A DNA stretch of 64,000 nt, from contig NZ_JAVDXW010000001.1 of the NCBI RefSeq assembly GCF_031458135.1, positions 3,038,001 to 3,102,000 on the forward strand, written 5' to 3'. A program made the position numbers and the translations under genes. This document shows positions 18,636 to 29,515 of the stretch, piece after piece (position 1 is the first letter of the stretch; each line of letters starts with the position of its first letter). This DNA is from Haloactinomyces albus (GTDB taxonomy: Bacteria > Actinomycetota > Actinomycetes > Mycobacteriales > Pseudonocardiaceae). The notes under the pieces were generated by a model that saw nothing but the letters and a program-made list of their open reading frames with translations, made no database searches and was not told where the DNA came from.

Positions 18636-18812
18636 GGTCACCACTCCTCGTCGACGGCGGCTCCGCGCTCCGCGGGCCGAAACCTCCCGAGCCCCAGCGG
18701 ACACGGAATGGAAAAACACGGCCCGTGCGGGACCGTGCTGGTTCCGACGGTAGCACGAGTACGTGCCCGTCGGGAGTGAATTTTCCCAGTAGTGGAGGTT
18801 ATGCCGGGTTCT

Positions 18813-19250
18813 TCACCCACTTGGACGTGTTGTGGTGGACAGATATTCCGGAACGTTGTATGAACAGCCGTGGACGCTCCCGGACACGGGTGGTGCGGAG
18901 GTGGTCACGACCGTGACCGGATGGGCCGTGCCCTCGGAGGGCGGGACCAGGATTTCCTTACGGCCGGTTTCGGTGCCGTCCAGCGACTTGGCACGCACGA
19001 CACACACGGCGGGGCGGCTCGGGGAGTCCCGGCGCACTTCGAGAGTGATCCGCAGCGAGTTGTCGTCGAGAGCCCGATAGGTGAGCCGATTGGCATCGAT
19101 CGGCGGGTTGCCCAGGTTGTTGTAGCCGATGATCGACGCACCCGTCGACACAACGAGCGCGACGGCGAACAGGGACCACCGTACCCAGCGGTTCGGGCCT
19201 CTCCGAGAGCGCGAACCGTACCGTCCTTCCGGTAGCTGCCGAGCTGTCAC
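18813..19250 (-). CDS. DUF4307 membrane protein
   Basis: A 145-residue protein with a basic N-terminus, one transmembrane segment (WSLFAVALVVSTGASIIGY) and an extracytoplasmic domain of about 95 residues containing RVTLEVRRDSPSRPAVCVV-like strands and two Cys. This matches the actinobacterial DUF4307 family, whose gene lies next to mca in mycobacteria (Rv1081c). The molecular function is unknown. It is divergent from mca, separated by about 270 bp. Confidence 0.85.
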   Translation of the reverse strand: MTARQLPEGRYGSRSRRGPNRWVRWSLFAVALVVSTGASIIGYNNLGNPPIDANRLTYRALDDNSLRITLEVRRDSPSRPAVCVVRAKSLDGTETGRKEILVPPSEGTAHPVTVVTTSAPPVSGSVHGCSYNVPEYLSTTTRPSG

Positions 19251-19522
19251 GCGTCTTCGGCCTTTCGGTCCTGCCGTGTGAGTCTGTGCGGTTACCGCTG
19301 CAGGTTACCGCTGTCGGATGCCGTTGCCGGAGAGCACCGCAGTGGTACCACCGCAAGACACGGTCGGCACGGTGCCTGTGGTCGTTGGGTAGCCCCTGCC
19401 GACGATGAATGTCGGTCCCACGGGAACAATGGAGCAAGACATCCACGTTGAGTATCCCTGGAGTGTTCCGCCCGCAGTCAGCGGGGGCCGGTGATGAGGC
19501 AAGCAGGAGGGAATACCGGGCG

Positions 19523-20407
19523 ATGGCCGAGAAGCTGCGTCTGATGACCGTGCACGCGCATCCGGATGACGAGTCCAGCAAGGGTGCGGCCACGACCGCG
19601 CGTTATGTGGCCGAGGGGCACGATGTGATGGTCGTCACTTGTACTGGGGGTGAGGCCGGCAGCATTCTCAATCCGGCCATGGAGCGGCCCGATGTGATCG
19701 AGAACATGACCGAGATTCGCCGTGACGAGATGGCCCGTGCCGCGGAGATTCTCGGTGTGCAGCACCGTTGGCTCGGATTCGTGGACTCCGGGCTGCCGGA
19801 GGGGGACCCGCCGCCACCGTTGCCGGAAGGATGTTTCGCACTCGAGCCGCTGGAAACCACGACTCCGGAGTTGGTTGGGGCGATTCGCGACTTCCGGCCG
19901 CACGTGGTCATCACCTACGACGAGAACGGCGGTTACCCGCACCCGGACCATGTGCGCTGCCACGAGGTGTCGATGGCGGCATTCGACGCGGCAGGTGACC
20001 CGGAGCTGTACCCGGAGACCGGTGAGCCGTGGCAACCGCTGAAGCTGTACTACTCGCACGGCTTCTCCCGGAAGCGCATGCAACTCTTCCACGATGCGCT
20101 GCTCGAGCGCGGACTCGAATCCCCGTATCATGAGTGGTTGCAGAAGTGGGACGCCGCCGCCCGCCCGGATCCACACGATCGGGTGACTACGCGGGTCGAA
20201 TGCGGCGGTTTCTTCGAGGTGCGCGACGACGCGCTGCGTGCGCACGCCACGCAGATCGATCCGAACAGCCGCTGGTTCGCGACCCCGCTCGACATCCAGC
20301 GTGCGCTGTGGCCGACCGAGGACTACGAACTCGTTCGTTCGCTGGTGGACACCACGTTGCCGGAGGACGATCTGTTCGCCGGAGTACAGGAGCGAGTGTG
20401 CGCATGA
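19523..20407 (+). CDS. mca: Mycothiol S-conjugate amidase
   Basis: Zinc amidase that cleaves mycothiol adducts of electrophiles and antibiotics, releasing a mercapturic acid for export and recycling the pseudodisaccharide. The 294-residue LmbE-like protein has the zinc motif HAHPDDES near the N-terminus and the partner HPDHVRCHE later. Length and the [14 protein letters not shown] segment fit Mca better than its paralog MshB, though the two are close. The ATG follows AGGAGGG 11 bases upstream. Its stop overlaps the next ATG by 4 bases, so the two are translationally coupled. It shows that the host makes mycothiol. Confidence 0.92.
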   Translation: MAEKLRLMTVHAHPDDESSKGAATTARYVAEGHDVMVVTCTGGEAGSILNPAMERPDVIENMTEIRRDEMARAAEILGVQHRWLGFVDSGLPEGDPPPPLPEGCFALEPLETTTPELVGAIRDFRPHVVITYDENGGYPHPDHVRCHEVSMAAFDAAGDPELYPETGEPWQPLKLYYSHGFSRKRMQLFHDALLERGLESPYHEWLQKWDAAARPDPHDRVTTRVECGGFFEVRDDALRAHATQIDPNSRWFATPLDIQRALWPTEDYELVRSLVDTTLPEDDLFAGVQERVCA

Positions 20408-20805
20408 GCGGCACCGAAATGCTGACCACCGTGCTGGCGCAGCCGGAGTTTCCGGGTGGGGATACCCCCGGTGGCCAGGGCGAGGGCTTCGGCAAGTCCA
20501 CACCGCTGGGCCTGTTCCTGCTGCTCGTTCTGCTGATCGGCGTGGTCTTCCTGGTCCGCTCGATGAGCAAGCATCTCAAGAAGGTCTCGACCCGCTTCGA
20601 TCAGGAGCGGGCGACAGCGGCGGCGCCTGCCCGGGTCAGAAAGGCCGAAGCCGCCAAGGCCGCAGCAGCCGCCAAGGCCGAAGCCGAGGCGGCCGAGGCG
20701 GACGCAGCGGAGAGCGAGGCCTCGCGGGGAGATGGTGCGGCCGAAGCCGAAGACTCCGGGACGGCGAGGTCGCCCGACACCGGGGACGGGAGGAGGACCG
20801 CCTGA
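20404..20805 (+). CDS. Small single-pass membrane protein coupled to mca (Rv1083-like)
   Basis: A 133-residue protein. A Gly-rich N-terminus is followed by one strong transmembrane helix ([20 protein letters not shown], about 33-52), then a basic patch and a long Ala/Glu/Lys-rich helical tail (about 70-120) that could form a coiled coil in the cytoplasm. The start overlaps the mca stop (ATGA), implying co-translation. The same order is found in mycobacteria (Rv1082-Rv1083). The function is not known. Confidence 0.82.
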   Translation: MSGTEMLTTVLAQPEFPGGDTPGGQGEGFGKSTPLGLFLLLVLLIGVVFLVRSMSKHLKKVSTRFDQERATAAAPARVRKAEAAKAAAAAKAEAEAAEADAAESEASRGDGAAEAEDSGTARSPDTGDGRRTA

Positions 20806-20821
20806 GGCCTGTCACAGGCGG
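20798..20821. terminator. Short hairpin between convergent Rv1083-like gene and pnkp
   Basis: CCGCCTG pairs with CAGGCGG over a 10-base loop, spanning the 6-bp gap between the two stop codons. It is small and lacks a T-run. Confidence 0.4.
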
Positions 20822-23457
20822 GGATCGACGGGGTCGGATTCGAGGGCGAGGACGGCGAAGACGCATTCGTGGACGCGCCAGAGCGGTTCGCCCTCGGCCA
20901 GGCGGTCGAGGGCTTCCAGCCCCAGGGCGTGCTCGCGTAGTGCCAGGGAGCGTTTCCGGCCGAGTTGGCGCTGCCGGAGTCGGTCGAGATGGCCGGGCTC
21001 GGTGTATTCGGGCCCGTAGACCAGCCGCAGGTACTCGCGTCCGCGTACCTTGACGCCGGGTTGCACGAGCCCTTTCCGTCCGCGCACACGGTTGGTGCGG
21101 GGTTTGACCACCATGCCCTCGCCGCCGGAGGCGGTGAGTTCCTCCCACCACCGGGTGGCCGCGGCTGTGGACTCGCCGTCCTCGGCGTCGACAGTGCGAC
21201 GACGGGTGGTGGTGAACGTCTCCGGCGCGGCCTTGGCAAGCCGATCGGCCACCGACAGGTGCCAGTCGTGGTCGACGTCGTGGTAGCTGCGGCCCTCGGT
21301 GGCCAGCACCTGGAAAGGGGCGAGGCGGATGCCCGCGAGTCCTTCGGTGGGCCGGCAGTACTGCTGGTAGGCCGCACGGAACCGCTCGACGTCGGCATGT
21401 CGCGACTCGGTGCGAGCGGCCAGCTCGCCCACATCCAGTCCGCGCTCCCGAGCCTGCCGCAGCGCGCTGGTCGCACTGCTCAGCGCCGACTCGGCGGCGG
21501 CACCGGTACCGGCGTACCGGTCGCGGATGAGCTCGCCGGCTTTGGCGTTCCACGGCAGCAGCTCGGTGTCGAGCAGGAGCCAGTCGCTGCCCAGCTCCTC
21601 CCACAGATTCAGCTCGGTCACCGCCGCATGCACGTTCTCCAGCAGGGCGGCGGTCGGTTCGGGTCCGAAGAACGACCGGCCGGTCCTGGTGTGCACCGCA
21701 CCGCGAATCGCGTCGTGCGGGTCGAAGCCGAACCTGCTCGCGGCGGTGTCACCGTCCCGGCAGAGCAGTACGACAGCGCGTGAGCCCATGTGCTTTTCCT
21801 GGCACACCAGCTCGGTCACACCCCAACGCCGATAGTCGGCGAATGCCTGTTCCGGGTGCTCCAGCAGGTCACCGCTGTCCGCGGTGCTGCTCGGCGACAT
21901 GGTCGGCGGCAGGTACAGCAGGCGGCGCGGGTCGAGGGCGAACCGGCTCATCACCTCCAGTGCGGCAGCCGACTGCTCGGCCTCGGCGGTGATCCTCCCG
22001 TGGTGCCGGGTCCGCAGGACGCGACGTCCCGTCACGTCGCCGAGATCGAGAGTGCCGGGCTCGCGCCTCGGTGTCTGTCCCGATGATGTCCCGGTGTGGG
22101 GATCGCCGGTGTGCGAGACATCGGTGTGCGAGGTGTCGGTGTGGGACTCGGAGGCAGGAGCTTCGGCGGTCCGCGCGGGCCGGACGGGCTCACTCCAGAC
22201 CTGCTGCGCGGGCACCGAGACCACCTCGTACTCCGGGTAACGCAGTGCGGTCAGCCTGCCCCCGAACACGCACCCCGTGTCCAGGCACATCGTCCTGTTG
22301 ATCCACTCGGGTTCGGGCACCGGCGTGTGCCCGTAGAGGACGATCGCCTTCCCCCGGTAGTCGCGTGCCCAGGGATACCGCACCGGCAGGCCGAACTCGT
22401 CGGTCTCCCCGGTCGAGTCGCCGTAGAGCGCGAAGCCACGCACGCGACCGGAGGCGCGGCCGTGGTAGCGCTCGGGCAGCCCGGCGTGGGCCACCACCAG
22501 GCTGCCGTGATCGAGCACGTAGTGCGCCACGAGGCCGGCGCAGAACTCCTGCGCTCGCCGCTGGAAGTCCTCGTCCTCGCCGGAAAGTTGTTCCAACGAT
22601 TTCGCCAAGCCGTGCGAGACCGTGACCTTGCGGCCACGCAGCGCCTTGACCAGCTTGTTCTCGTGATTTCCCGCTACGACCAGCGCGTTGCCGGAGTCGA
22701 CCATGCCCATTGCCAGCCGGAGCACACCCGGCGTGTCGGGCCCACGGTCGACGAGGTCACCCAGCAGGAGCGCCCGGCGTCCCTCGGGATGTTCGGCGTC
22801 GACGGCTCGCCCCGCCTCGTCGCGGTGCAGTCGGTAACCGAGCTGCTCCAGCAGCGTCTCCAGCTCACTCCGGCAACCGTGGACATCGCCGATGACGTCG
22901 AACGGTCCGGTCTCCTCGCGCCGGTCGTTGAACAGCCGGTTCCAGCGGATTTCGGCGGTTCGCACCTCGGTCTCGTCCCGCAGTACGTGCACGCGCCGGA
23001 ACCCTTCACGCTGCAAGGACTTCAGCGAGCGGTGCAGGTCCTTGCGCTGCCGCCGGATGACGCCCGCGCCGAACGGCCGGTCGGCGCGGTCTGCGTTGCG
23101 CTGAGTGCACACCGATTCCGGCAGGTCGAGCACGATAGCGACCGGAAGCACGTCGTGCTCCCGCGCCAGCCGGATCAGCGCGTCCCTGCCGTGCTTGTGC
23201 ACGTTCGTGGCGTCGACAACGGTGACCAGCCCGGCGGCGAGTCGCTTGCCCGCGATGTAGTGCAGGACGTCGAAGGCGTCGTTGGTGGCGTTCTGGTCGT
23301 TCTCGTCATCGGAGACCATGCCCCGGAACCGGTCGCTGGAGAGCACTTGCGTCGAGCGGAAGTGCTCGGCGGCGAAGGTGGACTTGCCCGAACCCGAGGC
23401 CCCGACCAGCACCACCAGCGACAGGTCCGGGAGGTCGAGGATGTGGTCGTCGTTCAT
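20812..23457 (-). CDS. pnkp: Polynucleotide kinase-phosphatase-ligase (bacterial Pnkp)
   Basis: End-healing and sealing enzyme of the bacterial Pnkp/Hen1 RNA-repair system. The 881 residues fall into three modules. A 5'-kinase (about 1-175) has the Walker A GASGSGKST at 19-27. A Mn2+ 2',3'-phosphatase (about 185-470) carries DVIGDVHG, LGDLVDRGPD, VAGNHENKL, VAHAGL and YGHTP. A C-terminal ligase/adenylyltransferase has the lysine motif QEKHMGSRAVV, then later motifs such as GEGMVVKPR. The size is close to the characterised clostridial enzyme (about 870). The start is fixed by the 4-base overlap (ATGA) with the hen1 stop. Sealing by this family needs Hen1, which is encoded just upstream. The operon is absent from this site in mycobacteria. 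Confidence 0.94.
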   Translation of the reverse strand: MNDDHILDLPDLSLVVLVGASGSGKSTFAAEHFRSTQVLSSDRFRGMVSDDENDQNATNDAFDVLHYIAGKRLAAGLVTVVDATNVHKHGRDALIRLAREHDVLPVAIVLDLPESVCTQRNADRADRPFGAGVIRRQRKDLHRSLKSLQREGFRRVHVLRDETEVRTAEIRWNRLFNDRREETGPFDVIGDVHGCRSELETLLEQLGYRLHRDEAGRAVDAEHPEGRRALLLGDLVDRGPDTPGVLRLAMGMVDSGNALVVAGNHENKLVKALRGRKVTVSHGLAKSLEQLSGEDEDFQRRAQEFCAGLVAHYVLDHGSLVVAHAGLPERYHGRASGRVRGFALYGDSTGETDEFGLPVRYPWARDYRGKAIVLYGHTPVPEPEWINRTMCLDTGCVFGGRLTALRYPEYEVVSVPAQQVWSEPVRPARTAEAPASESHTDTSHTDVSHTGDPHTGTSSGQTPRREPGTLDLGDVTGRRVLRTRHHGRITAEAEQSAAALEVMSRFALDPRRLLYLPPTMSPSSTADSGDLLEHPEQAFADYRRWGVTELVCQEKHMGSRAVVLLCRDGDTAASRFGFDPHDAIRGAVHTRTGRSFFGPEPTAALLENVHAAVTELNLWEELGSDWLLLDTELLPWNAKAGELIRDRYAGTGAAAESALSSATSALRQARERGLDVGELAARTESRHADVERFRAAYQQYCRPTEGLAGIRLAPFQVLATEGRSYHDVDHDWHLSVADRLAKAAPETFTTTRRRTVDAEDGESTAAATRWWEELTASGGEGMVVKPRTNRVRGRKGLVQPGVKVRGREYLRLVYGPEYTEPGHLDRLRQRQLGRKRSLALREHALGLEALDRLAEGEPLWRVHECVFAVLALESDPVDPRL

Positions 23458-24899
23458 GCTCGGGCGTCCTCGCTGTTCGCATCGCTGCGGCTGGGCTCGG
23501 TGCTGTTGGAGCGGCCCCGGACCGGCTCGGTACGGCCGGGCTCGGTACGGGTGAACACCGCCAGCTGGGTCGGGTGGCCGAGTTCGGCATCGTGCTCGCC
23601 GACGCCATCGAGTTCCGGTGCGTACCCGAACCGCTCCGCGGCTCGTCCGGCCCACGCCGCGAACTGCGCACGGTCCCACTCGAACCGATGGTCCGGATGC
23701 CGGTAAGCGCCCACCGCCAGATTCGGGTATCGGACGTTGTACTCCGTGTTGGGAGTGGTGACCAGTACCGTCGCCGGGCGGGCATGGCCGAACACGGCGT
23801 GTTCCATCGCGGGCAGGCGCGCGGGGTCGAGATGCTCGATCACCTCCATGAGCACTACCGCGTCGTGCCCGGACAGGGCGGAGTCGGTGTAGGTCAGGGC
23901 CGACTGGCGAAGCCGCAGGCGCTGCCGTTGGCGTTCGGGCAACCGCTCCAGCCCGAGCTTGCGCTCGGCGGCGGCGAGCGCCCCCGTGGACACGTCGACG
24001 CCGACGATCTTGGTGAAGGCCGCATCGTCGAGCAGGTCGCGCAGCAAGCGGCCGTCGCCGCATCCGAGGTCGACCACGCTGCGTGCTCCCGTGGCCCGGA
24101 GACGTTCCAGGACGGCCGACCGGCGCTGCGCTGCCAGCGGTCGACCGGATTCCTGGTGCGGTTCGGGCTCGGAGTCGGGATCGGCCAGTCGGGTGAGCGC
24201 GCTGGTGACCAGGGTGCGCGCGTGGGCGAGGTAGCGGCGGCTGATCAGCTCCCGGTCGGGATGCGAAGTCAGCCAGTCCCCGCCTGCCCGCAGCAGCTTG
24301 TCGACCTCCTCCTCGGCGACCCAGTAGTGCTTCGTGTCATCCAGCACCGGCAGGAGGACGTAGAGCTGGTTGAGCGCCTCGGCCAGCGGTAGCTCCCCGC
24401 GCAGGGTCAACTCGACGTAGCCGACCCGTCCCCACTCCGGATCGGCCAGCGGCCGAGTCTCGACGTGCCAACCGAGGGGAGCGAACAGCCGCTCCAGCAG
24501 CTCCGGGGCACCCCCGTCGGGCACGGCGGGCAGCTGGAGGCGCAGCGGGATCGCTTGCCGCACCAGCTCCGGGCGTGCGTCGCAGCGACCGTTCAGCGCC
24601 GTCCGGAATACCTTGCCCAGCGCCACGGCCAGTAATGAGGAAGCGACATAGGGCCGGTCGTTGACGTAGGTGCCGAGGGACCGGTCCCCCGAACGACGGG
24701 CGTGTCGGGCGAGGTCGACCGGGTTGATCTCGAGCAGGAGTGCCGCCGTGCACTCCTCGGCATCGGCACGGGGATAGAAGACGTGCGCCGTTCCGGCCAT
24801 GACCTCGAAGGACTGTAGCCGCTCGGGGTGCTTGTGCAGCAGGAACCCGAGGTCGGTCGCCGGATGCGAGTTCAGGGTGGTGCTCAGTGTCAACAGCAC
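23454..24899 (-). CDS. hen1: 3'-terminal RNA ribose 2'-O-methyltransferase Hen1
   Basis: Methylates the 2'-OH at the 3' end of broken RNA before Pnkp seals it, making the repaired site resistant to the same ribotoxin. Residues 1-about 265 are the Hen1 N-terminal domain ([40 protein letters not shown]), known to activate the Pnkp ligase. The C-terminal methyltransferase has the SAM motif [16 protein letters not shown] and the metal-binding [10 protein letters not shown], plus [11 protein letters not shown] and HPDHRFEW. An extra tail of about 30 residues is Arg/Ser-rich. At 481 residues it is slightly longer than the clostridial protein. It is the first gene of a two-gene operon, divergent from the DUF255 gene across about 108 bp. 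Confidence 0.94.
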   Translation of the reverse strand: MLLTLSTTLNSHPATDLGFLLHKHPERLQSFEVMAGTAHVFYPRADAEECTAALLLEINPVDLARHARRSGDRSLGTYVNDRPYVASSLLAVALGKVFRTALNGRCDARPELVRQAIPLRLQLPAVPDGGAPELLERLFAPLGWHVETRPLADPEWGRVGYVELTLRGELPLAEALNQLYVLLPVLDDTKHYWVAEEEVDKLLRAGGDWLTSHPDRELISRRYLAHARTLVTSALTRLADPDSEPEPHQESGRPLAAQRRSAVLERLRATGARSVVDLGCGDGRLLRDLLDDAAFTKIVGVDVSTGALAAAERKLGLERLPERQRQRLRLRQSALTYTDSALSGHDAVVLMEVIEHLDPARLPAMEHAVFGHARPATVLVTTPNTEYNVRYPNLAVGAYRHPDHRFEWDRAQFAAWAGRAAERFGYAPELDGVGEHDAELGHPTQLAVFTRTEPGRTEPVRGRSNSTEPSRSDANSEDARA

Positions 24900-25007
24900 G
24901 ACGACCAGGATGCCTCGAACGGCCTACCGGGCGCAGCCGTTTTCCCGGAACGCTCGCAGGCGCTACTCGGCAGGACGCATCGCAGGCCGGAGTGGGACCC
25001 TGTGGGT

Positions 25008-27077
<2,070 letters not shown>

Positions 27078-27094
27078 GAACTCGTTCGGGTGAG

Positions 27095-27126
27095 ATTTGT
27101 GCAGTTTCGCGCGAAACTGCACAAAT
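27095..27126. terminator. Perfect 32-bp palindrome between convergent genes
   Basis: ATTTGTGCAGTTTCGC followed directly by GCGAAACTGCACAAAT has no unpaired centre. As RNA it folds to a hairpin of about 14 bp with a tight loop. It lies between the ends of the DUF255 gene and hemolysin III, so it is probably a bidirectional terminator. It shares the core CARTTTCKCGCGAAAYTG with the hairpin at 36929-36958. Confidence 0.75.
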
Positions 27127-27129
27127 TGC

Positions 27130-27807
27130 TCAGGAGTACAGGGCCAGCCATATCGCGATGTGGTGGCACACCGCGGCCAGGGACACCGCGGAGTGGAAGA
27201 ACTCGTGATAGCCGAATGTCGCTGGCCACGGGTCGGGCTTGCGGAGTGCGTAGAAGACCGCGCCCGCGGTGTAGAGCACTCCCCCGCTCAGCAGGAGTAC
27301 CAGCGCTGCCACACCGGCGTTGGACAGCAGGTCCGGCAACACGAACACGGCCACCCAGCCGAGCGCGACATAGACCGGTACGCCGACCCAGCGCGGCCCG
27401 TTCGGCCAGGCCAGCTTGAGTGCGACACCCGCCAGGGCACCGCCCCAGACCACCGTGAGCACGACAGCCCCGGTCGTCGGCTGCATGGCCAGCATCGCCA
27501 GCGGTGTGTAGGTACCCGCGATGAACAGGAAGATCATCGAGTGGTCGAGTCGGCGCATCCATGTTCGCGCGCCGATGCTCGCCCAGGTCTTGCGGTGATA
27601 CAGCGCACTGATCCCGAACAGCCCCAGCACCGTGGCCACATAGATCGTGGTTCCGAGCGCGGCCCGTGCGGACACCGTGGCGGCGGCCAGCGAGATGAGC
27701 GTGGCCCCCGCCGCGACCGCGACCACCAGGGACCAGAGGTGGATCCAGCCACGCAACCGGGGCTTGACGGAGGCCTCGGGCTGACGGGAGGAGATCACCG
27801 TAGTCAC
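27130..27807 (-). CDS. Hemolysin III/PAQR-family membrane protein
   Basis: A 225-residue integral membrane protein with seven hydrophobic segments. Family motifs are visible: FGISALYHRKTW (Ser and His), MRRLDHSMIFLFIAGTYTPL, and FGYHEFFHSAVSLAAVCHH with three His. In PAQR and alkaline-ceramidase relatives these Ser, Asp and His residues bind zinc and suggest a hydrolase. The haemolytic activity implied by the name is not established for most members. The start is GTG. The gene corresponds to Rv1085c and is divergent from the prenyl transferase gene by 120 bp. Confidence 0.9.
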   Translation of the reverse strand: MTTVISSRQPEASVKPRLRGWIHLWSLVVAVAAGATLISLAAATVSARAALGTTIYVATVLGLFGISALYHRKTWASIGARTWMRRLDHSMIFLFIAGTYTPLAMLAMQPTTGAVVLTVVWGGALAGVALKLAWPNGPRWVGVPVYVALGWVAVFVLPDLLSNAGVAALVLLLSGGVLYTAGAVFYALRKPDPWPATFGYHEFFHSAVSLAAVCHHIAIWLALYS

Positions 27808-27927
27808 ACCCCGACCCTACGGGACCCCGGGGGGCGGACGGTATGCGTCCTGCGGTGATGTACGTATCCGGTTGAAGGACCGAGGGAGTCGCTGCGGCCG
27901 GTCGGGTTCCGCGTAGGCTCGTGGAGC

Positions 27928-28704
27928 GTGGCGCTCAAGGTTCGGCTGCGGGAACTGATCTACGACCTCTACGAACGGCGACTGCGTCGCCAACTCGATG
28001 GTGCTCAGCCCCCCAGACATGTCGGGGTGATCCTCGACGGTAATCGCCGGTGGGCCAAAGAAGCCGGATTCGACGTCGACTACGGGCACCGCGCGGGCGC
28101 ACGCAAGATCTCCGACTTCCTCGGCTGGTGTCGGGATGCCGATGTCGAGGTGGTCACTCTCTGGCTGCTGTCCACGGACAACCTGAGCCGTTCCAGCAAG
28201 GAGGTCGACTCCCTGCTGGAGATCATCGCCGGAGTGGTCGAGGAGATCACTCAGCCGGGGACACCGTGGCGGGTCCGGATCGTCGGTGCCCTGGACCTGC
28301 TCCCGACGGAGATCGCCGCCAGGGTCTCCGCGGCGGCGCTGCGCACGGAAGGGCGCGGGGGAATGCAGGTCAACGTGGCGGTCGGGTACGGCGGACGTCG
28401 CGAGATCGCCGACGCCGTGCGCAAGTTGCTGAAGCAGCATGCCGAGGCGGGCACGAGCATCGAGGAGCTTGCCGAGGACCTCGATGTCGACCACATTGCC
28501 GAACATCTGTACACCTCCGGTCAGCCGGATCCCGAGCTGCTCATCCGAACCTCCGGCGAGCAGCGGCTCTCCGGTTTCATGCTGTGGCAGTCCGCGCATT
28601 CGGAGTTCTGGTTCTGCGAGACCTACTGGCCGGCGTTCCGGCGCGTGGATTTCTTGCGTGCTCTGCGCAACTTCGCCGCACGGCACCGGCGCTTCGGCTC
28701 CTGA
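27928..28704 (+). CDS. (Z)-prenyl diphosphate synthase (UppS family, Rv1086-like)
   Basis: Chain-elongating cis-prenyltransferase of 258 residues. HVGVILDGNRRWAKEAGF holds the catalytic Asp, GHRAGARKISDFLGWC the substrate His/Arg region, VTLWLLSTDNLSRS a conserved core, and DPELLIRTSGEQRLSGFMLW with SEFWFCETYWPAF the diphosphate-binding Arg and Glu. M. tuberculosis has two such enzymes: Rv1086 makes short Z,E-farnesyl diphosphate and Rv2361c makes decaprenyl diphosphate. The neighbourhood matches Rv1086, so a short-chain product is inferred; product length cannot be read directly. Confidence 0.9.
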   Translation: MALKVRLRELIYDLYERRLRRQLDGAQPPRHVGVILDGNRRWAKEAGFDVDYGHRAGARKISDFLGWCRDADVEVVTLWLLSTDNLSRSSKEVDSLLEIIAGVVEEITQPGTPWRVRIVGALDLLPTEIAARVSAAALRTEGRGGMQVNVAVGYGGRREIADAVRKLLKQHAEAGTSIEELAEDLDVDHIAEHLYTSGQPDPELLIRTSGEQRLSGFMLWQSAHSEFWFCETYWPAFRRVDFLRALRNFAARHRRFGS

Positions 28705-28896
28705 CCGAGGAGGCGGCTGCACGGTGTCACCGTGGTGTGGATCGAGATCTCCGGGGAAGCCACGGAGAGCGTTCCGGTCTCTTCGGTTTCGTCACGCTAT
28801 TGTGTGAACCATTTCGAAGTTGCCGCCGGTATGCCCGGAAAGGCCCCCGAATTCGTATTCGGAATAATTTCCCTGGTCTTCCGAACGGCACACATC

Positions 28897-28926
28897 GGGG
28901 CGCCGGAAATCTCGGCCCGGCGCCCC
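28897..28926. terminator. Terminator hairpin between prenyl transferase gene and the secreted-protein gene
   Basis: GGGGCGCCG pairs with CGGCGCCCC around a 12-base loop, in the 274-bp gap between convergent genes. A smaller repeat CCGAAT-TCGT-ATTCGG lies about 50 bases before it. No gene is seen in the gap. Confidence 0.65.
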
Positions 28927-28978
28927 TTCGCATGTGCTGTCGGGTTTTGCGTCGGCAATTCCCCGTCGTCCGACCGGA

Positions 28979-29227
28979 TCAGTCCTCGATGGAGGGGTGG
29001 TCCACGATCGGAGCGTTGACACACTGGGTGTTCTGCTCCGAGAGGAGCGGCACGACCGCACCAGCCACGGCGATGTTGTTCCCGCAGGCCTGCACCGGCA
29101 GGACACTGAGGTTGTTGTCGTTCAGGATGTTGATGCCGTCGTTGTCGTAGGTGTCGGCGTTGGCGACGGGGGCCAACGCGAGCAGGCCGGCGACGGCGCC
29201 ACCGAGAACAGCTGCCTTCTTCAGCAC
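28979..29227 (-). CDS. Small secreted protein, weakly rodlin/chaplin-like
   Basis: An 82-residue protein. A Sec signal peptide (LKKAAVLGGAVAGLLALAPV, cleavage after ANA) leaves a mature acidic segment of about 58 residues rich in Asn, Asp and Val, with two Cys (VQACGNNIAV and NTQCVNAPIV). The Asn-rich, hydrophobic, two-Cys pattern recalls rodlins and short chaplins that coat aerial hyphae, but the similarity is weak and by eye. The start is GTG with AAGGAG 8-9 bases upstream. A 288-bp promoter region lies between this gene and the divergent metallohydrolase. It could equally be a lineage-specific secreted protein of other function. Confidence 0.7.
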   Translation of the reverse strand: MLKKAAVLGGAVAGLLALAPVANADTYDNDGINILNDNNLSVLPVQACGNNIAVAGAVVPLLSEQNTQCVNAPIVDHPSIED

Positions 29228-29515
29228 TTTTGTTCGCTCCTTGTTGGTACGGGTGATGCGAACGCGGTGTCCTTTCAGGTGATTAACCCCAGTAGCGACA
29301 CCTGATCGCACTTGGCGTGAAACCTACACACGTGTTGATCTAGGCGAAAGCCGCTTACCACTATTGTGTGGTTTATCGGCTAATTCCTCAAGTTTCTCGC
29401 CGCGGCCCTCGGGTCGGTTTCCTGCCGGAGTGACGCGGTCTCCACCGGGATTCCGCGAGTGCTCGCGGACAACAACGACTGGGGCGAGGCAGCGATACGT
29501 CGTACCGTTTCGGGC

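Noticed and set aside
23515-23550. Direct repeats GGCTCGGTACGG near the hen1 3' end as an attachment site
   Set aside because: They encode the repetitive tail of Hen1 (GRTEPVRGR-type) and lie within the coding frame.
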